From Isoetes taiwanensis (taxonomy: Eukaryota > Streptophyta > Lycopodiopsida > Isoetales > Isoetaceae): a stretch of 64,000 bases of DNA. The notes under the pieces are model-generated. The model was not told where the DNA came from. It did not search any database and was given only the letters and a program-made list of their open reading frames with translations. Made by a program: the position numbers and the translations under genes. This document shows, piece by piece, positions 11,557 to 23,737 of the stretch. Numbering within the stretch: position 1 is the first letter of the stretch; each line of letters opens with the position of its first letter. The stretch covers positions 4,460,028 through 4,524,027 of the forward strand of contig JAJEKV010000013.1 in the NCBI GenBank assembly GCA_021234155.1. Reading direction: 5' to 3'.

Positions 11557-11575
11557 CGATTCGCTACGCGAATCG
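11557..11575. repeat. Perfect 8-bp inverted repeat with a 3-nt loop
   Basis: CGATTCGC TAC GCGAATCG. A short GC-containing hairpin just downstream of the RY repeats, with no T-run after it that would suggest a terminator. Confidence 0.6.
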
Positions 11576-11609
11576 ACGACATTTTATAATACATAAACGT
11601 GCTTACATG

Positions 11610-11668
11610 TGCCTAGATCCCCTAAAAAATTGCCATTTGGCTAATATTAGCCGCTAATTTTTTCCATG
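11610..11668 (-). repeat. Right arm of the 7.1-kb-spaced inverted repeat
   Basis: Reverse-complement partner of 4541-4600. The internal word GGCTAATATTAGCC is a perfect 14-bp palindrome in this copy. The span 4541-11668 encloses the chromovirus remnant and both palindromic modules, so if it was a DNA transposon, the others inserted into it later. Confidence 0.65.
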
Positions 11669-12063
11669 TTTTCAAAGCACGTTATGGAGTTGCATAGTTA
11701 TCAGAAGGCAAATTGATCCATGCTCATAACATTATAACAGGTTTGGGACACCTACCTTCGGCAATAAGTATAGAAATTATAATGGTGGAAAATTTTTGAT
11801 GGTTTGCTTCCATTAGATTCAGTGTCTTGAACTTGCATAATTTGGGCTTATGTAGAGCAATTTGTAACAGACAGCAATGGCCTTTCAGCTATGATATGAA
11901 ATTCAAGAAAGACGAATGTAATTACCTTTGCCCGCATATTGAACAAATGCAGATCTATGGGATATAGATACCCATTTGTTTCAAATATGTTCCCAATGGA
12001 AAAGATAGAATGCATGACATCCTTCAAGGTGATTCTACAATTAGCTTTAAATGGTCTTTCTTC

Positions 12064-12235
12064 CAAAGTAACTTAGTAGTATTTTTGAAAAAGTGGTATT
12101 TCGGCATTCATTAGATTGTAGATGTTTTGGGATATAGCTTTTAGGCTACAAAGTAACTTAGTTTTTTGAAAAATGTGGTATTCCAGAGATTCAGTAGATT
12201 GTAGTAGATGTTACAGAATATAGCTTACAAAGCTT
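12064..12235. repeat. 87-bp tandem duplication
   Basis: Two diverged copies, about 12064-12150 and 12151-12235, share AAAGTAACTTAG, GTGGTATT, AGATTGTAG, GATGTT and ATATAGCTT in the same order. Confidence 0.6.
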
Positions 12236-12459
12236 TCAAGTTTTGGTACTTCTTGGAGTTTAGGCTGAAAGTTAAGGCTCTACCTTTGATTGCTTTGCTT
12301 CTATGGGTTCTACTTTTGATTGCTTTGAATATTCTACTTCTGTATAGAGAAGCATCTTCAAATGCATATTCAGGGTAAACAGGTGCCATTTGCAACGCAA
12401 AAGTTCCATGTTATTCAGCCAACTTTTGGCCCATGGCACTGCTAAGTAATTGCTTCCTG

Positions 12460-12490
<31 letters not shown>

Positions 12491-13436
12491 GCCATAGATT
12501 GTTTGTCACTATGATTATTGTTCACTGAGATAAGGTTATTTTCCCTTTGCAGTTCAAAGTTGCAAATGCTTGATGGTCAATATTCATCCAAAGTTTCAAG
12601 ACCTTTGCTGCATAGTAGCAAGCTTTTGCAACTCAAAGTTGTGAGGTGACCATATCATTTCTATTATTTCAGATCAACATATTTGCTAAGCATCTTTTGT
12701 TTGCCATAAATAAGAGGATCATAGGTAAGGTTCTAGCATATTTCTGATATTGTCCTGACTATTGTTTAGTTGTATATGTGAACTGCATTTAGATTTTTTT
12801 TTTTTTGTGTTGCTGCTTGAATTGCATCTGAAATATACGGATTATCAGGCTTATTATGTAGGATCGTAACATTTGCCATAACCAATTTCCACGAGTAGAG
12901 CAATCTGGAGTCATATTGCAAATTTGGACATCATTTTGTTCTTGCTTCAAGGATTAATAGGTTATTGCAGATGGATAAAAAAGTTGTAAACTGGACATAC
13001 ACTACCCATTCTCTGCATATCCAAACATCATTGCAGCCCAGTCTTCCTATGCTTGCAAATATGGCCAACAATAATAAATTATCATTGAGGTTTTGAAAAT
13101 CCTAGAGCATTAGTTCAAAATTGCAAAAGGAATAATGGAACTTGCAAAAACTTCCATGATATTTCTGCAGCTTGAATTATTTATATGTTATTTGCTTACC
13201 ATCGTTTTATGCAGGTGCTATGTATTTTCCTGCATTTCTAGGATGGGTGTTGGAGCACTATTGCGATGATTGCTCTGTTATGTATTGCAGTGTGTTGATG
13301 AGATGCATCAAACCTTTTAGAGAATGCAAGAACATGATGGGCTTTCATAGCATAACCATAAACTTATGCAGGTAATATGTGGCAATGTGTCTACATTTCT
13401 TCTTTATGCATGTCATAAGTTTCTACATTCTTTATT

Positions 13437-14025
13437 CCAAACACCATGTGCAGTTCATGGATTCTCCATTCAAGGTAGGATAATTTGCTCCTGTTTAATT
13501 ACATAATATGAACAATTCGAAATGTAATAGGAAAGCACTAGAAAGCCAGCTTTGGTTGGAGTAATAGGAAAGCGCTAGAAAGTCAGTTTTGGTTCAAGGT
13601 AAGATAATTTGCTCCTCATAGTATGAAACAGTTCAAAGTGTAATAGGAAAGCACTGGAAAGTCGGTTTTGATTGGAGGCAGTAAAAAGCCTGAATACAGA
13701 GCTATTAGATCTTGAAGACTTGCAGAGATAATTCCCTATTTTTCTCCTTATTACTTCTTTGGATAATGGTATTATTTGTTTTACTTTATTTAGAACATCA
13801 TGTGCAGTTCATGGATTCTCCATTCAAGGTAAGATAATGCGATCCTCTTTATTTAACAATTCAGAGTGTAATAGGAGACCACTAGAAAGTCAGTTTTGGG
13901 GCGGTAAAAAACCAGTTTTGAATGCAGACCCATTAACCTTGAAAACTTACGTGGATTATTCCCCCTTTTTTTTCTCATTACTCCTTTGGATAATGGCATA
14001 TTACCCTATTTTGTTTTGATTCTTA
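13437..14025. repeat. Roughly 355-bp tandem duplication with inner repeats
   Basis: The unit starting ATGTGCAGTTCATGGATTCT occurs at about 13445 and 13800 and is followed in both by AAGGTA(A/G)GATAAT, TGTAATAGGA and TTTGGATAATGG. Within the first copy, a roughly 55-65-bp piece (GTAATAGGAAAGC...TAGAAAG) is further tripled. No coding content. Confidence 0.65.
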
Positions 14026-16088
14026 AATTGTGATATCCACAATTTGAAAACCGTTGAAATGTTCATCGCACTTAGCATCACATGCATCTATAGATCCATT
14101 TCGCTGTAGAAGGAATAAACTTACATGTGCATATCCTGCCTCAAACAATTGCGAGTTTCCTTAAGATTTATTTATTGAAGTTGCAACCTACATCACATTC
14201 TTAGGCAAACTGTCCAAGTTTTGGACTCTAGGTATGGAGCTCTTGTTTTAGAGTGTGTATGCTGTATAGCTTTGGGCTGGTGCAACTTCATCATTTTTAG
14301 CACGGCATTTACAAGAGACATGTGTTAGCATCACATTGCGTACACATGCAACTGATTGCTTATATCCTTTTAACTGACAGGAATATCAAGCTTGTGACGT
14401 CCCCTACTCATATACGGTGCACTCACCGTATACAAACAGGAGTTCATCCCCCATACCAGCTCCACACTGATACAGGGCCCTCCATGTATCACTGCAACCT
14501 TGATGAGTTCCAGTGGGAAGAATGACAGGTCATTTTACCCTGTCTCCGTCAGGGCCTACCTAGCTGCGGAAGCGTAATATACATGTCAGTATACAATATC
14601 ATCACATAGCCACCTCGAAGGGTGGCTCATCCATATCTGCATAAACAAAGATCAGCACATCACATATGGGGAGCCTACCCAAGGCTCAGACTCCAGGGAA
14701 TGACTGACGGCTTGGGTCTCCAGAGTTCATTGCAGACAAAATCCATGGCAATGGATTTGGTTGGCATGAGAACATGGCTTAGGGTAGTCCACTCCATCCG
14801 CCCCTCCTGTGCACACTTTGCAGATTAGGTTGAAGAGTGTTGGGACCAGATCAGAGTTCCCGGATGCATAGCCAAGGGGCTATTCCCGGGTTGCATCTCC
14901 CGCCCGGATGGGGCGTGTAGGGATCACTCCCTCGAGAGATCTACATGCGTGACTCAAGGTGACTAGAGGGCCACCGCCCTTATCCGACTTGAACCCAATG
15001 GAGAGTGACGATCACTCCACGGGTAAATGAGTCCATGCCTTGCCCACTTTCGGTGGCAAGCCATTAGACCTAGTCCACGCGATCCTCGGTAGACTTTACA
15101 CACCGGGGATCGTTCAAGAGTCAGAACACGAACCTCTTTATAAGCTAGTCTGGCCCCTTCACCCACAACCAGGTGTGGCTCTTGTGCACAGGCCGAATTT
15201 ATAGTGTGCTAAAGAGGCTAGCTAGGAGCATCAACTACCAGGCTTTAAGGTCTCTACCCCCTTCCCAATACAATGAGTTCACAGAGATACATCATCCATA
15301 TACATCACAGAAGAACTAAAGAACTAGATCTAATCTATATCATAGAGTTACATTCTTTAGTTAGAGCTTGGTATCTGGGGACCTAAATGGCTGCTATGGG
15401 CAATTTAATAGGCCTTACTGATTCAATGAATGGAAGACAGTTTAGGCTATTAAATTGACTAAATACCTGATCCTTGGCTCGCTCCTTGATGATGGATTTC
15501 CCCACATCCTCATCATCGACCTTCAAAGGCAAACATGGGATCAAATAGTGCTGCTGCAAGGCAAAAGAACCAAGAACCAAGAAAAAAAATTTTGAAGAAA
15601 AAAAAGGACGAAAATTTGGTAATGAAAATTTGATAAAGGAAGTGTGGAAGAAAATATAGAAATATGGAAAAATGGAAAAGATGTAGAAGATAAAAAGAGG
15701 GTGCACCACTTTATTCAAGAAGGTGATACAACAATGCTTCAAGATATCTTGCATGGGGGAAGAGGTCTCTGACACCATCTTCCCAGGGCTGCCACTACCC
15801 TTGTTCCATGTGAGATTCTAGAGCCCCAGAGGAGGAGAACAAGTCCCCTCAAGATATTTATAATTTTTCTGATAAATCTTGGCCATCCACTTGGCATGAT
15901 CTTGGCACTCCTTTTTTACACCTCATCAATCCTTTGTTTTTTGTCTTCTTCTTCTCCATAACCAAATTTGTCTTTTTGTTTAACAACTAACACAACTTAA
16001 TATGGGCCCTTGGATTCTAACAACAAGCACAAATGAATCTGGACCCTTGATCTTCACCCCTCCTTTAGACCTTGATAGTGTTCTTCTA

Positions 16089-16123
16089 TGTTGACCCCGA
16101 TTTTGCCAAAAATCGGGTCAACA
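16089..16123. repeat. Hairpin forming the outermost bases of each array LTR (unit 1 shown)
   Basis: The first 35 nt of the LTR form a near-perfect palindrome: TGTTGACCCCGATTTT pairs with AAAATCGGGTCAACA around a GCCAA-type loop. The same hairpin recurs in all well preserved LTRs, for example at about 18152-18186, 20210-20244, 28925-28959 and 37375-37409. Confidence 0.8.
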
Positions 16124-17520
16124 TCACGCACAAACAAAAAGATGTGGCCGGTCCCCTCGGCCACTGACTTCAACACTTCACATTTAAGTACAATAAGTTA
16201 ATCTTCTTTGGCACAAAGAAGAGCTAACTGGGGGTTTTACGGGTCCCAACAAACCTATTAAGAAAATGGGGGTTTTAACGGACCCTTCAAACCTATTTGA
16301 AAAAGATAATATTTTGGAGTTTTTAAGGTGTACTCCAACACCATAATGTGACTTGTGCCATAGGAAAGATTTTGAAAAATGATGGTAGTATTCGGCCTTG
16401 GGGTAGGGCTATATGTCATAAAGATATTGGGGATGATAAGATAGAGTCGCACAAACAAAAAGATGTCAAGTTGCTAGCCAAAGTGTCCAACAAAGTGTGT
16501 AATAAGGCAAAATTGATGAATGTTTTCACAATAGGTAAGTACTTATGAGGCAAATGAAATAGCAAGATAAGATGTGGGGAGGCTATAAGATGTGGGGAGG
16601 CTATAAAATAACATGGTAAGAAAATGATGTATGGCATGGGGCAAAAAAAGAAAGGAACGTAAGTGGCAAGATTAAGAAAAAGGTAGTCATAAATAAAGGT
16701 GAAAAAAACAAAGTGGGAGAAAAAGCAATGGCTAAAAAAGGGAAAAAGGCAACGTGGCAAAAGTTGAGAGAAAGGGCAAAATTCTTTCTTTCCATGGCAG
16801 TGTGGATCTAAATGGCGGCGTCTTCTTGATCTTAACCTCCCGTTCTCTCCTCGTTTCTCCTCAATCTTCTCAGGAGTTCGGCACATCTATGGCTGACATG
16901 CAGAGGTCATCATCTTTTTCTTTCTTGGCTGGTCCGGGATAGCGGTGTATGGCGATGGAGCAGATGAGATGCAGGTAACTATGGCGGACAGAGAAATGGC
17001 TTTGCAGGTCCGGCTTATGCTATTCTTCTAAAAATCTTGTTTTGTCTGCACCATCTTCAGCAGCAACTTCTTTCTTCTCTCCTTCCCTGTTCATCTCTTG
17101 CTTACAGATCTTGGCAACAGCAATTAGAGGCAACTTCAATCTTCTGTTATTTGTTCGGAAAATTCGGTAGCTTCTGAGGCGAAGGCAACAGAGATGACAA
17201 AGCCTTCTGTTATTTGTCAACAAATCCATCAGCAAGGGTAGAATGAGATGGAGGGTTGGCTTTTTGCTGGCTCTCCCAAAAATATTCAAGAAGTATTTCC
17301 TTTTGTTATTTGTTCGGCAAATCCGGTAGCTTCTGAGGCGAAGGCAACAGAGATGGACAACTCTTCTTCCTTGTTTTCTTGCAGGTTGGCAGAGTCTTGG
17401 CAGCAATCGATCTTGGCAGTAGAATATGAATGGCAGAGAATAGAAAGTGGGATTTAAGGTATGGAAGACATGATACAGAAAAGAAACAGCAGCACCAAAA
17501 TCTGATCCCGGGGAAGATTA

Positions 17521-17540
17521 GGATCTCGGTAGAACCTCCA
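17521..17540 (-). other. tRNA-Gln-type primer-binding site (unit 1; repeated in other units)
   Basis: On the minus strand TGGAGGTTCTACCGAGAT starts three bases after the LTR end. Plant tRNA-Gln ends ATCTCGGTGGAACCTCCA, giving a match with one difference. The equivalents lie just right of each internal segment, at about 19579-19598, 21657-21676, 23715-23734, 28298-28317, 30339-30358, 32388-32407, 34691-34710 and 36757-36776. Confidence 0.75.
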
Positions 17541-17543
17541 TGA

Positions 17544-19601
17544 TGATGACGGATTTCCCCACATCCTCATCATCGACCGACCTTCAAAGGCAAACATGGG
17601 ATCAAATAGTGCTGCTGCAAGGCAAAAGAACCAAGAACCAAGAAAAAAATTTTTGAAGGAAAAAAAGGACGAAAATTTGGTAATGAAAATTTGATAAAGG
17701 AAGTGTGGAAGAAAATATAGAAATATGGAAAAATGGAAAAGATGTAGAAGATAAAAAGAGGGTGCACCACTTTATTCAAGAAGGTAATACAAAACAATGC
17801 TTCAAGATATCTTGCATGGGGGAAGAGGTCTCTGACACCATCTTCCCAGGGTTGCCACTACCCTTGCTCCATGTGAGATTCTAGAGCCCCAGAGGAGGAG
17901 AATAAGTCCCCTCAAGATATTTATAATTTTTCTGATAAATCTTGGCCATCCACTTGGCATGATCTTGGCACTCCTTTTTTACACCTCATCAATCCTTTGT
18001 TTTTTGTCTTCTTCTTCTCCATAACCAAATTTGTCTTTTTGTTTAACAACTAACACAACTTAATATGGGCCCTTGGATTCTAACAACAAGCACAAATGAA
18101 TCTGGACCCTTGATCTTCACCCGTCCTTTAGACCTTGATAGTGTTCTTCTATGTTGACCCCGATTTTGCCAAAAATCGGGTCAACATCACGCACAAACAA
18201 AAAGATGTGGCCGGTCCCCTCGGCCACTGACTTCAACACTTCACATTTAAGTACAATAAGTTAATCTTCTTTGGCACAAAGAAGAGCTAACTGGGGGTTT
18301 TACGGGTCCCAACAAACCTATTAAGAAAATGGGGGTTTTAACGGACCCTTCAAACCTATTTGAAAAAGATAATATTTTGGAGTTTTTAAGGTGTACTCCA
18401 ACACCATAATGTGACTTGTGCCATAGGAAAGATTTTGAAAAATGATGGTAGTATTCGGCCTTGGGGTAGGGCTATATGTCATAAAGATATTGGGGATGAT
18501 AAGATAGAGTCGCACAAACAAAAAGATGTCAAGTTGCTAGCCAAAGTGTCCAACAAAGTGTGTAATAAGGCAAAATTGATGAATGTTTTCACAATAGGTA
18601 AGTACTTATGAGGCAAATGAAATAGCAAGATAAGATGTGGGGAGGCTATAAGATGTGGGGAGGCTATAAAATAACATGGTAAGAAAATGATGTATGGCAT
18701 GGGGCAAAAAGAAAGGAACGTAAGTGGCAAGATTAAGAAAAAGGTAGTCATAAATAAAGGTGGAAAAAAACAAAGTGGGAGAAAAAGCAATGGCTAAAAA
18801 GGGAAAAAAGGCAACGTGGCAAAAAGTTGAGAGAAAGGGCAAAATTCTTTCTTTCCATGGCAGTGGTGGACGAAATGGCAGCGTCTTCTTGATCTTAACC
18901 TCCTGTTCTCTCCTCGTTCTCCTTAATCTTCTGCAGGTTCGGCACATCTATGGCGACAGCAGGGTCATCATCTTTTCTTTCTTCAGCGGGTCTGATAGCA
19001 GGTATGGCGATGGAGCAGATGAGATGCAGGTAACTATGGCGGACAGAGAAATGGCTTTGCGAGGTCCCGGCTTTTATGCTATTCTTCTAAAAATCTTGTT
19101 TTTATGCGCACCATCTTCAAAGAGCAACTTCTTTCTTCTCTCCTTCCCTGTTCATCTCTTGCTTACAGATCTTGGCAACAGCAATTAGAGGCAACTTCAA
19201 TCTTCTGTTATTTGTTCGGAAAATTCGGTAGCTTCTGAGGCGAAGAACCTTGAGAGATGACAAAGCCTTCTACATTATTTGTCAACAAATCCATCAGCAA
19301 GGGTAGAATGAGATGGAGGTTGGCTTTTGCTGGCTCTCCCAAAATATTCAAGAAGTATTTCCTTTTGTTATTTGTTCGCAAATCCGGTAACCGAGGCGAA
19401 GGCAATGAGAGATGGACAACTCTTCTTCCTTGTTTTCTTGCGGGTTGGCGAGTCTTGGCAACAATCGATCTTAGCGATAGAATATGAATGGCAGAGAATA
19501 GAAAGCGGGATTTAAGGTATGGAAGACATGATACAGAAAAGAAACAGCAGCACCAAAATCTGATCCCGGGGAAGATTAGGATCTCGGTAGAACCTCCATG
19601 A
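17544..19601 (-). repeat. Array unit 2 (LTR 17544-18186, internal 18187-19601)
   Basis: A well preserved copy, 2,058 bp. Its LTR carries a 4-bp GACC duplication close to its left edge that is also seen in unit 10 but not in most others, a possible marker for which units were copied from which. Confidence 0.85.
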
Positions 19602-21679
19602 TGATGACGGATTTCCCCACATCCTCATTATCGACCTTCAAAGGAAAACATGGGATCAAATAGTGCTGCTGCAAGGCAAAAGAACCAAGAACCAAGAAAA
19701 AAATTTTTGAAGGAAAAAAAGGACGAAAATTTGGTAATGAAAATTTGATAAAGGAAGTGTGGAAGAAAATATAGAAATATGGAAAAATGGAAAAGATGTA
19801 GAAGATAAAAAGAGGGTGCACCACTTTATTCAAGAAGGTAATACAAAACAATGCTTCAAGATATCTTGCATGGGGGAAGAGGTCTCTGACACCATCTTCC
19901 CAGGGCTGCCACTACCCTTGCTCCATGTGAGATTCTAGAGCCCCAGAGGAGGAGAATAAGTCCCCTCAAGATATTTATAACAAAGAACTACGATAAATCT
20001 TGGCCATCCACTTGGCATGATCTTGGCACTCCTTTTTTACACCTCATCAATCCTTTGTTGTTTGTCTTCTTCTTCTCCATAACCAAATTTGTCTTTTTGT
20101 TTAACAACTAACACAACTTAATATGGGCCCTTGGATTCTAACAACAAGCACAAATGAATCTGGACCCTTGATCTTCACCCCTCCTTTAGACCTTGATAGT
20201 GTTCTTCTATGTTGACCCCGATTTTGCCAAAAATCGGGTCAACATCACTTGCCTAAACAAAAGATGTGGCGGTCCCCGGCCAATCGACTTCAACACTTCA
20301 CATTTAAGTACAATAAGTTAATCTTTTTTGGCACAAAGAAGAGCTAACTGGGGGTTTTACGGGTCCCAACAAACCTATTAAGAAAATGGGGGTTTTAACG
20401 GACCCTTCAAACCTATTTGAAAAAGATAATATTTTGGAGTTTTTAAGGTGTACAACACCATAATGTGACTTGTGCCATAGGAAAGATTTTGAAAAATGAT
20501 GGTAGTATTCGGCCTTGGGGTAGGGCTATATGTCATAAAGATATTGGGGATGATAAGATAGAGTCGCACAAACAAAAAGATGTCAAGTTGCTAACCAAAG
20601 TGTCCAACAAGGTGTGTAATAAGGCAAAATTGATGAATGTTTTCACAATAGGTAAGTACTTATGAGGCAAATGAAATAGCAAGATAAGATGTGGGGAGGC
20701 TATAAGATGTGGGGAGGCTATAAAATAACATGGTAAGAAAATGATGTATGGCATGGGGCAAAAAGAAAGGAACGTAAGTGGCAAGATTAAGAAAAAGGTA
20801 GTCATAAATAAAGGTGGAAAAAAACAAAGTGGGAGAAAAAGCAATGGCTAAAAAGGGAAAAAAGGCAACGTGTCAAAAAGTTGAGAGAAAGGGCAAAATT
20901 CTTTCTTTACATGGCAGTGGTGGACGAAATGGCAGCGTCTTCTTGATCTTAACCTCCTGTTCTCTCCTCGTTCTCCTTAATCTTCTGCAGGTTCGGCACA
21001 TCTATGGCGACAGCAGGGTCATCATCTTTTCTTTCTTTCGGGCCGGTCCGATAGCGGTATGGCGATGGAGCAGATGAGATCACGGTAACTATGGCGGATG
21101 AGAAATGGCTTTGCAGGTCCGGCTTATGCTATTCTTCTAAAAATCTTGTTTTTATGCGCACCATCTTCAAGAAGAAACTTCTTTCTTCTCTCCTTCCCCT
21201 GTTCATCTCTTGCTTACAGATCTTGGCTTAGCAAACAATTAGAGGCAACTTCAATCTTACATTATTTGTTGAGGAAAATTGGTAGCTTCCGAGGCTTAAG
21301 GCAACAGAGATGACAAAGCCTTCATTATTTGTCAACAAATCCATCAAGCAAGGGTAGAATGAGATGGAGGGTTGGCTTTTCTTTGGCTCTCCCAAAAATA
21401 TTCAAGAAGTATTTCCTTTTGTTATTTGTTCGGCAATCCGGTAGCCTTCCTGAGGCGAAGGCATGAGAGATGGACAACTCTTCTTCCTTGTTTTCTTGCA
21501 GGTTGGCGTAGTCTTGGCAAACAATCGATCTTGGCAATAGAATATGAATGGCGAGAATAGAAAGCGGGATTTAAGGTATGGAAGACATGATACAAAAGAA
21601 ACAAAGAAGACCAAAAAGAAAAGAAACAGCACCAAAAATCGATCCGGGGAAGATTAGGATCTCGGTAGAACCTCCATGA
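19602..21679 (-). repeat. Array unit 3 (LTR 19602-20244, internal 20245-21679)
   Basis: A well preserved copy, 2,078 bp. The internal segment shows more small differences in its GC-richer right half than units 1 and 7 do. Confidence 0.85.
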
Positions 21680-23737
21680 TGATGACGGATTTTCCCACAT
21701 CCTCATCATCGACCTTCAAAGGCAAACATGGGATCAAATAGTGCTGCTGCAAGGCAAAAGAACCAAGAACCAAGAAAAAAAAAATTGAAGGAAAAAAAGG
21801 ACGAAAATTTGGTAATGAAAATTTGATAAAGGAAGTGTGGAAGAAAATATAGAAATATGGAAAAATGGAAAAGATGTAGAAGATAAAAAGAGGGTGCACC
21901 ACTTTATTCAAGAAGGTAATACAAAACAATGCTTCAAGATATCTTGCATGGGGGAAGAGGTCTCTGACACCATCTTCCCAGGGCTGCCACTACCCTTGCT
22001 CCATGTGAGATTCTAGAGCCCCAGAGGAGGAGAATAAGTCCCCTCAAGATATTTATAATTTTTCTGATAAATCTTGGCCATCCACTTGGCATGATCTTGG
22101 CACTCCTTTTTTACACCTCATCAATCCTTTGTTTTTTGTCTTCTTCTTCTCCATAACCAAATTTGTCTTTTTGTTTAACAACTAACACAACTTAATATGG
22201 GCCCTTGGATTCTAACAACAAGCACAAATGAATCTGGACCCTTGATCTTCACCCCTCCTTTAGACCTTGATAGTGTTCTTCTATGTTGACCCCGATTTTG
22301 CCAAAAATCGGGTCAACATCACGCACAAACAAAAAGATGTGGCCGGTCCCCTCGGCCACTGACTTCAACACTTCACATTTAAGTACAATAAGTTAATCTT
22401 CTTTGGCACAAAGAAGAGCTAACTGGGGGTTTTACGGGTCCCACCAAACCTATTAAGAAAATGGGGGTTTTAACGGACCCTTCAAACCTATTTGAAAAAG
22501 ATAATATTTTGGAGTTTTTAAGGTGTACAACACCATAATGTGACTTGTGCCATAGGAAAGATTTTGAAAAATGATGGTAGTATTCGGCCTTGGGGTAGGG
22601 CTATATGTCATAAAGATATTGGGGATGATAAGATAGAGTCGCACAAACAAAAAAGATGTCAAGTTGCTAACCAAAGTGTCCAACAAAGTGTGTAATAAGG
22701 CAAAATTGATGAATGTTTTTCACAATAGGTAAGTACTTATGAGGCAAATGAAATAGCAAGATAAGATGTGGGGAGGCTATAAGATGTGGGAGGCTATAAA
22801 ATAACATGGTAAGAAAATGATGTATGGCATGGGGCAAAAAGAAAGGAACGTAAGTGGCAAGATTAAGAAAAAGGTAGTCATAAATAAAGGTGGAAAAAAC
22901 AAAGTGGGAGAAAAAGCAATGGCTAAAAAGGGAAAAAGGCAACGTGGCAAAAAAGTTGAGAGAAAAGGCAAAATTCTTTCTTTCCATGGCGGTGGTGGAC
23001 TAAATGGCGGCGTCTTCTTGATCTTAACCTCACATTTCTCTCCTCATTCTCCTTAATCTTACGCGAGGTTCGGCACATCTATGGCGGCAGCGAGGGTCAT
23101 CATCTTTTCTTTCTTGGCGGGTCTGATAGCGAGGTATGGCGATGGGAGCGAGATGAGATGCAGGTAACTATGGCGGACGAGGAGAAATGGCTTTGCGTGT
23201 CCGGCTTTATGCTATTCTTCTAAAATCTTGTTTTGTGCGCACCATCTTCAGCGAAAGCAACTTCTTTCTTCTCTCCTTCCTGTTCATCTCTTGCTTACTG
23301 GATCTTGGCAACGGCAATTAGAGGCAACTTCAATCTTCTTGTTATTTGTTGGAAAATTGTAGCTTCCGAGGCGAAGGCAACTTGAGATGACAAAGCCTTC
23401 TTGTTATTTGTCAACAAATCCATCAGCAAGGGTAGAATGAGATGGAGGGTTGGCTTTTTCTTTGGCTCTCCAAAAAATATTCAAGAAGTATTTTCTTTTG
23501 TTATTTGTTCGGCAAATCCGGTAGCTTCGAGGCGAAGGCAACGAGAGATGGACAACTCTTCTTCCTTGTTTTCTTGCGGGTTGGCGAGTCTTGGCAGCAA
23601 TCGATCTTGGCGATTAGAATATGAATGGCGAGAATAGAAAGCGGGATTTAAGGTATGGAAGACATGATCTGAAGAGAAAAAGCAAAGACACAAAATCTGA
23701 TCCCGGGAAGATTAGGATCTCGGTAGAACCTCCATGA
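21680..23737 (-). repeat. Array unit 4 (LTR 21680-22318, internal 22319-23737)
   Basis: 2,058 bp. The LTR is nearly the same as in unit 7. The right half of the internal segment differs at many CTG/CAG positions. Confidence 0.85.

Larger units (their letters stand above)
11669..14392. other. Gene-free stretch with local tandem duplications
   Basis: About 2.7 kb without a recognisable coding region. A longer open frame at 13172-13375 (67 codons) shows no domain. A T29-type homopolymer lies at about 12464-12490. Intron-like 3' splice words (TTTATGCAG, CTTTGCAG) occur, so parts could be intron of a distant gene, but no exon could be supported. Confidence 0.4.
15487..17543 (-). repeat. Array unit 1 (terminal LTR 15487-16123 plus internal 16124-17543)
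   Basis: This is the left edge of the array, so its LTR is the outermost 3' LTR on the minus strand. Its left end abuts the CTCCT duplication directly. The primer-binding site of the internal segment lies at 17521-17540. Confidence 0.85.
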
